Source: Ilumatobacteraceae bacterium
GTDB lineage: Bacteria > Actinomycetota > Acidimicrobiia > Acidimicrobiales > Ilumatobacteraceae
DNA length: 64,000 bases
NCBI GenBank assembly: GCA_030729045.1
Contig: JANQYF010000022.1
Location: 1 to 64,000 of the forward strand
Direction: 5' to 3'
Both the position numbers and the translations under genes were made by a program. Of this stretch, positions 17,992 through 26,514 are shown one piece after another (position 1 is the stretch's first letter; each line of letters opens with the position of its first letter). Under the pieces are notes generated by a model. The model saw only the letters and a list, made by a program, of their open reading frames with translations. It ran no database searches and had not been told where the DNA came from.

Positions 17992-18510
17992 TCAGTCAAT
18001 GCGACGCAGCTGTTCTCTGAAGCGCTGGCCCTTGTGTAAGTACGCCAGGACTGCCATCTCGATATCGGCTTTTCGCGCACGACCTTCTTTGATGGTGGCT
18101 GGTGCGCCCACCGCAAGGGCGCCTTCGGGAACAACGGTGTCGTTCAGGACAACAGAATTCGCCGCCACAATTGCACCGGATCCGACAACTGCTCTGTGAA
18201 GGACAATCGCACCAGATGAGACCTGGGATCCGTTTTTGATGATGCATCCCTCTAGGTGAACAAGATGGCCGACCACGCAGTCATCTCCGACCGTGGTGTG
18301 GTCCATAGGAGTCGTGTGTACAACGGTTCCGTCTTGGATACTGGTGCGTTCACCGATGACTATTGCTCCGTCATCGCCGCGCAAGACCGCACAGGCCCAA
18401 ACAGAACTTTGAGCTCCAATAGTGACAGATCCGATGATGACAGCGTCTGGATGAACATAGGCCGTTGGGTGAATTGATGGAGTTTGATCACCGAGTGCGT
18501 AGATAGGCAT
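17992..18510 (-). CDS. Gamma carbonic anhydrase family (left-handed beta-helix) protein
   Basis: HPDAVIIGSVTIGAQSSVWACAVLRGDDGAIVIGERTSIQDGTVVHT hexapeptide repeats. ATG at 18510 preceded by TACCGT at 5 nt. Confidence 0.9.
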   Translation of the reverse strand: MPIYALGDQTPSIHPTAYVHPDAVIIGSVTIGAQSSVWACAVLRGDDGAIVIGERTSIQDGTVVHTTPMDHTTVGDDCVVGHLVHLEGCIIKNGSQVSSGAIVLHRAVVGSGAIVAANSVVLNDTVVPEGALAVGAPATIKEGRARKADIEMAVLAYLHKGQRFREQLRRID

Positions 18511-18579
18511 GCGCAACGGTAGCAACTAGATCCTTGTCCCCTGATGGTCGTGGCGTTTTCCGAGATACCGTAGATGCCT

Positions 18580-20064
18580 ATGTCACGTCGTATCGAGATC
18601 GAACTCACCAGCAAACGCCCAGATGGCACTTGGACATGGCGCGCCGCCGGCGCACGTGAGCCTCGTGGTGAAGTTGTCGACTCAGTCGTCCCTGCCGGAG
18701 CAAATGTCAACGACATCATGCGCGCAGACGTTGAGACAGACCTTGATGGAAGCCGCGTGTTGTCGATTACACCTCCTAAAGCCAAGAACGTGCGTACAGG
18801 TCTTCTTGAAATTCTTCCGTCGACTAAGGCCTTTGAGCCTGTTACTCAGCAGCTTGCAAAAAAGGGTTCACGCGGTGGCGATGATCGTAAAGGTCCTCGT
18901 CGCGAGCGTAAAGACGGAGACAAGCCACGCGGAGAACGTAAAGACGGTGATCGTGCACGTGGAGATCGTAAAGAAGGTGCAGACGGTCGTACAGATCGTC
19001 CTCGTCGTCAATTCTTTGATGCACCACCAGAACTCCCACAGCGTCCAAAAGCGAAACGCATTCGTCCGTTACGCGTGAACGTTGATGCTGTGCTTGCTGA
19101 ATTGCCAGAAGCTCATCGCACAATTGCAGAGACAGTTCTCAACGGAGGCGTTCCAGCAGTGCGCGCTGCTATCGAAGAACAGAATCGTCTTGCAGTAGCT
19201 GCTGGCAAGGAAAAAGTACCTGCCGAAGGCCTGTTGCAGATTGCAGAACAGTTGTTGCCACGTCTCCGTGTAGCGGAATGGCGCGACAAGGCAATATCAG
19301 CTGAGTCCATCATTCACGACATTGACCTTCGCGACCTTCGTTCAATCGTCGTAACCGCAGACCAACTCGTTGCAATTGATGAAGAAACTCGTGCTCTCGT
19401 TGCCAAGATGAAACAAGGTCTTGTCATTCGCCAAGAGACAGAGACTAAGAATTGGCTTGATGATGTTGCTGCTGCAACTTCAGTTGGTCGAGTAGTTCGC
19501 GCTTTGCGGTTGTCTTCTCAGCCTCCCAAAGCCGGAGTTCCATTTCCTGCTCCGCTAGCTGCGCAAATTGTCGCTGCAACGGTGGCTGGTCTCACTACAG
19601 ATGCGCCATCAGAGCGATGGATTGCGCTGTTGGAAGCAGCCGCGTTCTCCCCTGTCCACGCCAAGGTTCTTCCTGCAGCGGTTCCTGCCGTTATCTCAGA
19701 AGATCTCACAAAAACTGTGACTCGTCTTTCGCCGCTCATGCCGCAGATTGCAGCGTTGTTCGGTATTGCCGTTGATCCGAAGGCTCGTCCGCCTCGCCCA
19801 TTGCAGGTTCCTCGCGGTGACAAAGGTCCTCACAAGCGCGCCGGAGAATTGAATAAGTCTGCTGACGGCAAGCCCGGTGCTGACAAGCCACGCCGCGGTC
19901 CTAAGCCGCAGGCAGCAGATTCACAGAAGCCTGCAGCCGATGTGGTTGCATCAACTCCTGAATCATCGGAACCTGTTGCTTCATCTCCCGAACCAGTAAT
20001 TGACCAGGTTGTAGAAGCACCTGTTATCAGTGAGTCTGAAGTAACTACTGAACAGGCTGAATAG
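18580..20064 (+). CDS. Hypothetical protein with RG/KD-rich low-complexity segment
   Basis: 494-496 aa; RRERKDGDKPRGERKDGDRARGDRKEGADGR; no family recognised. ATG at 18580 lies 8 nt after TACCGT. Confidence 0.75.
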   Translation: MSRRIEIELTSKRPDGTWTWRAAGAREPRGEVVDSVVPAGANVNDIMRADVETDLDGSRVLSITPPKAKNVRTGLLEILPSTKAFEPVTQQLAKKGSRGGDDRKGPRRERKDGDKPRGERKDGDRARGDRKEGADGRTDRPRRQFFDAPPELPQRPKAKRIRPLRVNVDAVLAELPEAHRTIAETVLNGGVPAVRAAIEEQNRLAVAAGKEKVPAEGLLQIAEQLLPRLRVAEWRDKAISAESIIHDIDLRDLRSIVVTADQLVAIDEETRALVAKMKQGLVIRQETETKNWLDDVAAATSVGRVVRALRLSSQPPKAGVPFPAPLAAQIVAATVAGLTTDAPSERWIALLEAAAFSPVHAKVLPAAVPAVISEDLTKTVTRLSPLMPQIAALFGIAVDPKARPPRPLQVPRGDKGPHKRAGELNKSADGKPGADKPRRGPKPQAADSQKPAADVVASTPESSEPVASSPEPVIDQVVEAPVISESEVTTEQAE

Positions 20065-20107
20065 CCTCAACTTCCCCGCCATCACTGCTTCTCACTACGG
20101 TGGAGGC

Positions 20108-20890
20108 ATGTCAAACTTGGTCACATATGAAGTGCGCGGAAACGTTGCTCTAATCACACTCAATCGTCCTGATGCTCGCAATGCCGTAAACGATGAGTTG
20201 GCAGCTGACCTGGAGGCATGCATTGACCGTCTCGAGGCTGACGACACGGTGTGGGTCGGTGTATTGACAGCAAATACTGAAGGCCACAAGTCTCCTGTGT
20301 TTTGTGCTGGCGCAGACCTGAAGGCGCTCAGCGCTGGTGGCCAAACGCTCGGCACCAAGCGTGGCGGCTTCGCAGGCTACGTGTATCGCGACAGAGTAAA
20401 GCCGATCATTGCTGCTGTGGATGGACTTGCTACTGCAGGTGGATGTGAGATTGTTCTGGCCTCTGACATGGTGATTGCAACATCGCGATCATCATTTGGA
20501 CTTGCAGAAGTAAAGCGAAACCTTATTGCCGGTGCAGGTGGGTTGTTTCGTCTTCCTCGCGCCATTGGGCGAGCAGTCGCAATGGAAGTAATTCTAACTG
20601 GTGATCCACTCTCAGTTGATCGCGCATATGCGCTCGGCTTGGTAAACCAAGTGGTTGAACCGGGCAAACAAGTTGAAGCCGCCATGGTTCTCGCTGAGAA
20701 GATTGCTTTGTCAGCACCGATGGCAGTTGCTGCCAGTCGTCGTGTGATTCTCGCTTCTGCCTACTCAACTGACGAAGAGCTCATTGAGATGACAAACAAA
20801 GAATTCGCACCAATTCTGAAATCAGAAGATACCAAAGAGGGCCTCACTGCATTCATTGAAAAGCGTGCTCCTCAGTGGAAGGGCCGCTAA
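20108..20890 (+). CDS. Enoyl-CoA hydratase/isomerase (crotonase) family protein
   Basis: ALITLNRPDARNAVNDEL...FCAGADLKAL...FGLAEVKRNLIAGAGGLFRLPR. Confidence 0.92.
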   Translation: MSNLVTYEVRGNVALITLNRPDARNAVNDELAADLEACIDRLEADDTVWVGVLTANTEGHKSPVFCAGADLKALSAGGQTLGTKRGGFAGYVYRDRVKPIIAAVDGLATAGGCEIVLASDMVIATSRSSFGLAEVKRNLIAGAGGLFRLPRAIGRAVAMEVILTGDPLSVDRAYALGLVNQVVEPGKQVEAAMVLAEKIALSAPMAVAASRRVILASAYSTDEELIEMTNKEFAPILKSEDTKEGLTAFIEKRAPQWKGR

Positions 20891-21306
20891 AGCTTTTTGC
20901 CAACAATGATTGTTTGAGCGACTAAACCATGTCGTTCAAAAAGATTTTTCATCGCGCGATCACCGGGTAACGCACTTGACTGCAGCCATGTTGCATTCTT
21001 TTGTTGCAACTCTCGAATGCACTCGAGAACTAGGGCATCACCGATACCGATGTCTCTGCTGGCGGATTCGACAAAAACTGAGTTAATTGACCACTCGCTT
21101 GAACTGGCCGCTGTGGCTACTAAAGAACCCATCACGGTTGTGCCAATACCAGCTACCAATGCCAGAGTCTCTGTTGCTTCAATTGAAGTTGCTAATGCTG
21201 ATCCTCGGTACTGAGTGGCCTCTTGTTCTGACAGTGTGTGATGCCTTGCGAGAACCGCGGCATCGTCTTTTCCCGCGTGGCGAACAAAAATAGAATGATC
21301 AGGCAC
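20887..21306 (-). CDS. GNAT-like acetyltransferase
   Basis: Short protein with INSVFVESASRDIGIGDALVLECIRELQQK (acetyl-CoA-binding-like segment); GTG at 21306 overlaps the preceding small ORF. Confidence 0.6.
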   Translation of the reverse strand: MPDHSIFVRHAGKDDAAVLARHHTLSEQEATQYRGSALATSIEATETLALVAGIGTTVMGSLVATAASSSEWSINSVFVESASRDIGIGDALVLECIRELQQKNATWLQSSALPGDRAMKNLFERHGLVAQTIIVGKKL

Positions 21307-21478
21307 TAGTTGAGTCGTCCTTGGAAGACGGCCGAACAACAACTTTGCGAACTTCTCTGACTGCCTGATCGACAGCGAACTTCCCCACCATCTTTGCTGA
21401 TGGTGCCTGCTTTTGAAGCGCTGAGAGAACTTCGCTGAACTTACGTGCGCAATCTTTTGAAAACGCTGACAGGTTCAC
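21299..21478 (-). CDS. Small hypothetical ORF (59 aa), not in the ORF track
   Basis: Reverse reading from GTG 21478: VNLSAFSKDCARKFSEVLSALQKQAPSAKMVGKFAVDQAVREVRKVVVRPSSKDDSTSA*; fills the gap between two same-strand genes. Confidence 0.5.
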   Translation of the reverse strand: MNLSAFSKDCARKFSEVLSALQKQAPSAKMVGKFAVDQAVREVRKVVVRPSSKDDSTSA

Positions 21479-21482
21479 GGTG

Positions 21483-21935
21483 TTACTTCACAAATACAGG
21501 ACACGCGTCATCGCCGATTGGACACATTGGCGCATTCTTGCGAACAAGAAGAAAACAACTGTTACACAGAAGTTCGTTTGCGCGTTTCGGCTGCAACTCA
21601 TCGTCGCCAGTTGATCGCTCTTCGTTGTCTGGAACTTCGTCTTCTTCAGCCGGAAGATCTTCGCTGGCAAGGCGGTCTTTCAGAATCTTCGAGAGGTCCT
21701 CTTCGACATCGTCTGGAGCAACCATGTCGTCGTCGTCATCGTCGTCATCACCCGGCTTGCGAACGATGGTGGCACCCATTGAATCGTCGTCGTCTTCATC
21801 GTCGTCGAGCAAAGCGTCTTCGTCGTCTTCGATAAGAGGCTCGTCAAGTTCCAATTCCTTGAGGTCGTCAATTTCATCCCCATCAAGGTCAATCTCCAGC
21901 TCAACTTCAACTGGTTCAATCTTCTTCTTAGCCAC
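21483..21935 (-). CDS. DUF4193-type acidic protein with C-terminal Cys motif
   Basis: Long Asp/Glu tracts, then NELLCNSCFLLVRKNAPMCPIGDDACPVF; upstream AGGAG ribosome-binding site. Confidence 0.8.
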   Translation of the reverse strand: MAKKKIEPVEVELEIDLDGDEIDDLKELELDEPLIEDDEDALLDDDEDDDDSMGATIVRKPGDDDDDDDDMVAPDDVEEDLSKILKDRLASEDLPAEEDEVPDNEERSTGDDELQPKRANELLCNSCFLLVRKNAPMCPIGDDACPVFVK

Positions 21936-22049
21936 TATGTGCTCCTAAATATGTGCAAGGACTCGCGGCGGGATACTAGGCATAAAACAGTGCCAATGGA
22001 CGAATGCTCGCAAATTATCGTCTGACCGTGACGAGTGTCACGAGTACGA

Positions 22050-23657
22050 TTACTGATCTTTTGCGGATCTTTTGGACTCTGCGCGCCTCTCGGACTCAAG
22101 CCGTTCGAGTTCGGGTACTTCTGTCGTCATATGGGACATCGCTGCCGCAACGGCATGATGGCCGGCCTTCTCAGAGATCTGTTTATGCATCTCCAGAGCC
22201 ACCCTGCGGTACGAAGGATGTCCTTGTGGACCTGAGCGCAGTTCCAGCATGTGCATCGCCTCGCGGGCGTTGAACTGCATTACGTAGCGAATTCGGTACG
22301 CCATGGAAACTGCGTAACTTGCCTGATACGGGTGGTCAGCGGCAAGGGCGTCATACAGCGAAGATGAACGCGCCATGACTTCGTCGAACATCTCGGCTCC
22401 CCCAGCTGCATCGACCAATTCAGGACGTGAATAGCCGTGGTATGGGGTCAACGGCTGCCACTCGATTGTCAATAGGCGATGCCGCTGCATGTCGCGAAAT
22501 GCGCCGTAATCAGACAAGACGTCGAAACGGTAGTCAATGCTCTCGAAGGCTCTTCCGGGACGATGGCGACGATTGTCGCGGTTGCCGATGTAGGCATTGA
22601 GAATATCTGTCTTGTCAGCGACGCTCATGGCTTCGACCTTCAGACGAATCTGAGATTCGGGTAAATGCGAATACTGGTAACAGGCAGCTGCCACCAACTT
22701 GTTCTCACCATCAGGATCAAAATCGATAAGCGTCACTTCATCTACATCTGTTGCAATCACGTCACCCATGATTGAGTCAACAATGTCTGTCATGGCCGCA
22801 GTGTTTGTCGAAAGATAGTCAGACCACTTCACTCCACGTTCGGGAACATCAACGCGACGTAGAAATGAAGGAATTACCTTGCGAAGTTCTACAAGCATCA
22901 TGTCTGCGTAGTAACGCGCTTCAGGAAGCGGGTGTGCACGCATGCGCAACAAGAGTTGTTCGTATCCCTGTCCGCTTCCGTAGATTCCGACATTGGACAA
23001 TGACGATGCTGGCAATAACCCGCGCACCGCATCGAGCGCCTTGGCGCGAGTCGCCTGTCGGTAGACAAAGTCGCTGTCTTTGGGCCCCTTGACAACAGTC
23101 GCACGAACATGATCGGTAACCAATTCGGCTAGCTGACTGTATGAATCGAACATGCGGTCCATATCGCCCACGTAACGCGTGCCAAATCGACCTTCAAGAA
23201 TGTCCGGATCACGGTAGTAGCGGTAACGCCCACCGAGTCTGTCGTCATAAGCGATGTAACGAGTACTTTGCTCGAGGTAGCTCATTAAGCGTCCCCACTC
23301 GAGAATCTTGGTCAAAATGTTTGAAGCCTGCTCGCATGCAAGGTGCACGCCGCCAAGTTGCGCCACAGAGTCATCACCGTATTCAACGAATACCTTTTCA
23401 TACAGAGTTTCCGCTCTGTCTACCCCGACTGTTGCGTCGACCGCTTGATCGCCAGCAATCTCCAAGTCGTTCACAAACTCGTCGAGAAACAAACGACGAA
23501 GGCTTCGAGGGCTACGGCTGTAACGCGCAAACAAGGCACCCTTTACAACTTCTGGGAGATTGACTAACGCAAAAACTGGAAGATCAAGATTTGTAAAATA
23601 ACGACGCAGGATGTCAGATTCTGCATCTGTAAATTCCTCGGGAACATAAACACTCAC
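22050..23657 (-). CDS. Double-length ThyX-like (FAD-dependent thymidylate synthase family) protein
   Basis: 535 aa; N-half EWGRLMSYLEQSTRYI, C-half FRDMQRHRLLTIEWQPLT and QFNAREAMHMLELRSGPQGHPSYRRVA resemble ThyX signatures. Confidence 0.8.
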   Translation of the reverse strand: MSVYVPEEFTDAESDILRRYFTNLDLPVFALVNLPEVVKGALFARYSRSPRSLRRLFLDEFVNDLEIAGDQAVDATVGVDRAETLYEKVFVEYGDDSVAQLGGVHLACEQASNILTKILEWGRLMSYLEQSTRYIAYDDRLGGRYRYYRDPDILEGRFGTRYVGDMDRMFDSYSQLAELVTDHVRATVVKGPKDSDFVYRQATRAKALDAVRGLLPASSLSNVGIYGSGQGYEQLLLRMRAHPLPEARYYADMMLVELRKVIPSFLRRVDVPERGVKWSDYLSTNTAAMTDIVDSIMGDVIATDVDEVTLIDFDPDGENKLVAAACYQYSHLPESQIRLKVEAMSVADKTDILNAYIGNRDNRRHRPGRAFESIDYRFDVLSDYGAFRDMQRHRLLTIEWQPLTPYHGYSRPELVDAAGGAEMFDEVMARSSSLYDALAADHPYQASYAVSMAYRIRYVMQFNAREAMHMLELRSGPQGHPSYRRVALEMHKQISEKAGHHAVAAAMSHMTTEVPELERLESERRAESKRSAKDQ

Positions 23658-23702
23658 GGCAACTGAGCCTAGGAGTCACGTGGGGCGCTACGAGGGATAC
23701 CG

Positions 23703-24905
23703 CTAGAGCACATTCTTGTCTGGGTTGGCAGCGCCAAATTCGGCTGCAACGGCGACTTGGCGTTCAGGAGACGTCCAGTAATCAATGGCCGTCATTGCCA
23801 TAGCTTTCGCTCCATCGAGTACTGCCTTGTCTGCCATTGGTGACCGTGCAAACTGTGCAAATTGGTTCGTATGTATCGAAGTGCCAGAAGGAGCGGACGC
23901 AATCATGGGGTGAATTGACGGCACCAAATGGCTGACATTTCCCATGTCGGTACTTCCAACTACTCTGTGTCCGCCCTGCCGAGGATCAGCGACGGTTCGT
24001 CCAAGGCGCAGTGCATTGTGTGCATACATTGTCCCCATGGTGTTGTTTGTCACCATGTCTGCGTATGCGGCACCAATCCATTCGTGCGATACCGAACAAC
24101 CACATGCATGAGCACCGGATTCGAGTGCCGCTAGAACACGCGGTTTCAGAGCGGCCAAAGAAGTGACATCATTAGATCTGACGTACCATTCGGTCGATGC
24201 TTCGCTAGGAACAATGTTTGGCTTGTCTCCTGATTTTAGGAAGATTCCGTGAACGCGTTCGGTCGGCAAGATGTGTTGCCGCAATGTGGCTACTGCCATG
24301 TACCCGAGGACGGCTGCATCGAGCGCGTTTCGACCCAGATGTGGAGCCGCCGCCGCATGTGATTCCAGTCCGCCGTATTCGACTAGTAACTGTTGTAGCG
24401 CGATGGCATCGATAGTCGCTAAATCAGCATCAGCGGGATGAACCATCATTGCTAGGTCGACACCTTCAAGTGCTCCGTTCCGAGCCATGAGAATTTTACC
24501 CCCGCCGCCTTCTTCAGCCGGAGTGCCCATATACCTAACACGACCACCTGCGTTTCCAGCGACAGACGCAAGTGCTATGGCAGCTCCGAGACCAGCGGCG
24601 GCAATGATGTTGTGTCCGCAGCCATGCCCAATTTCTGGCAATGCGTCGTATTCGCTCATGATGCAGACAGTTGGTCCGGTTCCGACGTCACCCGAGAAAC
24701 CTGTGGGGCAATCGAAGGCTCCCAATTCAACGGGAACGCCTGAATCGTTTGCTGATCTGGTCAAAAGTTCTGAGGCAAATACTTCTTCGTAGTTCTGCTC
24801 CGGATGATCGTGAATCTCATGACTTACTCTGACGAGTTCATCTGCGTTCGAATCAATCAGATTGCACGCGCGCGTCTTTAGTTCCTCAACTTCTGAAATT
24901 TTCAC
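23703..24905 (-). CDS. M20 family metallopeptidase/amidohydrolase
   Basis: EIHDHPEQNYEE...GPTVCIMSEYDALPEIGHGCGHNIIAAAGLGAAIAL...GTPAEEGGGGK. Confidence 0.93.
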   Translation of the reverse strand: MKISEVEELKTRACNLIDSNADELVRVSHEIHDHPEQNYEEVFASELLTRSANDSGVPVELGAFDCPTGFSGDVGTGPTVCIMSEYDALPEIGHGCGHNIIAAAGLGAAIALASVAGNAGGRVRYMGTPAEEGGGGKILMARNGALEGVDLAMMVHPADADLATIDAIALQQLLVEYGGLESHAAAAPHLGRNALDAAVLGYMAVATLRQHILPTERVHGIFLKSGDKPNIVPSEASTEWYVRSNDVTSLAALKPRVLAALESGAHACGCSVSHEWIGAAYADMVTNNTMGTMYAHNALRLGRTVADPRQGGHRVVGSTDMGNVSHLVPSIHPMIASAPSGTSIHTNQFAQFARSPMADKAVLDGAKAMAMTAIDYWTSPERQVAVAAEFGAANPDKNVL

Positions 24906-25897
24906 AATTGTGTTCCGTGATCAAGAACAATCTTTCCCAGTTGTTCACCACGCTCAAGACGAGACAAGGCTGTTTCATATTCATGTAGTGGGTAGACATT
25001 GTCAACAGCTATTGGTAAACCGTTATTCACGATGGACAACAGTTGATCGAACTCTTCATAACTACCCATTGATGAACCGATAATTTCATACTGCTTGAAA
25101 AACAAACGAGGAATGTTGATCTCTGCTGCGGAACCTGATGTCCCACCACACACAACCATTCGTCCGCCTGGAGCCAGTGACCGCACCGACTTGTCCCACG
25201 TAGCCGGCCCTACGCTCTCAATCACAACATCTGCCTGCACAGGCCACTTGGCATCTGCTGAATCAATCGCAGAAATGGCACCCATGCGTAACGCTTGTTC
25301 CCGTTTTGCTGCATCTCTGCTGGTCACAATTGCTTGTGCTCCCATGAAGTTGGCGAGGGCTAATGCTGCTGTTGATACACCTGAGCCAATTCCGACAATC
25401 AGTACTGTCTCGCCCGCAGCAAGTCGTGCCCTGTTCAGCATTCGTAGAGCTGTGAGATATGCCAGAGGGAACGCAGCACTTTCAAACCATGTTCTGCTTG
25501 AAGGCCTGGGGCGTACGTTTCTGTCAGGTGCAATAGCAAACGTTGCATGACCACCGTGGCAATGCTCACCCCAAATCATGAAACCAGGTCCCATTGGTGA
25601 ATTGTTACCGAGTCGCACTATGTCTTCAACTGGTGACACTCCGGGGTTCACAACAACTTCATCGCCAACAGAAACAGAAGTCACTTTGCTTCCGATGGCA
25701 TCAACTATGCCGGCAACGTCGCAACCAGGAATGTGTGGAAGTGGAGGTTTTGGCATTCCTCGTGTGACCCACAAATCCATGTGATTAAGAGCACTCGCCA
25801 CAACACGAATGCGCACTTCGTTATCTTGAGGTTCAGGTGTGGCGATATCTCCCCACACATAGGTGCCTGGCGATTCGTTCAGTATCCAAGATTTCAT
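24902..25897 (-). CDS. Zinc-binding dehydrogenase (MDR superfamily)
   Basis: ASALNHMDLWVTRGMPKPPLPHIPGCDVAGIV...VLIVGIGSGVSTAALALANFMGA; ATG at 25897 preceded by TACGGT at 6 nt. Confidence 0.9.
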   Translation of the reverse strand: MKSWILNESPGTYVWGDIATPEPQDNEVRIRVVASALNHMDLWVTRGMPKPPLPHIPGCDVAGIVDAIGSKVTSVSVGDEVVVNPGVSPVEDIVRLGNNSPMGPGFMIWGEHCHGGHATFAIAPDRNVRPRPSSRTWFESAAFPLAYLTALRMLNRARLAAGETVLIVGIGSGVSTAALALANFMGAQAIVTSRDAAKREQALRMGAISAIDSADAKWPVQADVVIESVGPATWDKSVRSLAPGGRMVVCGGTSGSAAEINIPRLFFKQYEIIGSSMGSYEEFDQLLSIVNNGLPIAVDNVYPLHEYETALSRLERGEQLGKIVLDHGTQL

Positions 25898-25914
25898 GCA
25901 CCCACCGTAGAGGG

Positions 25915-26514
25915 CTAGACGAGCAGTCTCCAGTAATCGGGAACAATTTCTACTCGCACCGCGCTCCATGAAGGAATACGGCGTCCATCAATGCGGAGAG
26001 ATTCGGAGCGGGACACCGACGAGTACTCGATCTCTTTGGCACGGCTACTGCCCACAAGCGGATGTGGCACGTGAGTTCCAAGTGCGGATCTATGACGGGC
26101 ACGAACACGCTGTTGAAGTCTCATAGTCGGTTGCAACGACATGACATCGAAGAATCCATCGTTCGGATGAGCGCGAGGCGAGATATTTCTCTTTCCGATA
26201 AACCCACTGTTGTTCACACAGATAAAACGGCCACGCAACCAATGCCCGATCATCACATGTGAAGAAGCGAGCAATGAAACACTTGATCCGTCATGCAAGG
26301 TGATGGTTGCCCGAAGTGCGTCAATGGGAACTTCCAGGCACTCTGCGCCGATTAATGGGTTGACAGGGTCACCGAGACTATGGGCGATGTCTCCTGCCTT
26401 CACGATCAGACGTATGTCCTTTGGACGTGAAGCAAGGTCGCGATCTCCGCTGACAACAATGTCAGCGTGAGTCCGTGTTGTCGGAACGCCCCACTGTTCT
26501 CCACGCGTAATCAT
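25915..26514 (-). CDS. Diacylglycerol/sphingosine kinase-like C-terminal domain protein
   Basis: FICVNNSGFIGKRNISPRAHPNDGFFDVMSL resembles the YegS/DAGK C-terminal domain; no N-terminal kinase domain. Confidence 0.55.
   Translation of the reverse strand: MITRGEQWGVPTTRTHADIVVSGDRDLASRPKDIRLIVKAGDIAHSLGDPVNPLIGAECLEVPIDALRATITLHDGSSVSLLASSHVMIGHWLRGRFICVNNSGFIGKRNISPRAHPNDGFFDVMSLQPTMRLQQRVRARHRSALGTHVPHPLVGSSRAKEIEYSSVSRSESLRIDGRRIPSWSAVRVEIVPDYWRLLV

Noticed and set aside
18898-19010. CRISPR-like or tandem DNA repeat
   Set aside because: Units vary in length and sequence and are in-frame coding repeats.
18842-19123. Antisense ORF opposite the RG/KD repeats
   Set aside because: Composition (DEDDLYDRLHLLYDL) is a by-product of the repeat on the other strand.
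21445-21948. Ser-rich 167-aa ORF antisense to the acidic protein
   Set aside because: Poly-Ser arises from reading Asp repeats (GAC/GAT) in the opposite strand; the minus-strand frame has RBS and Cys motif.
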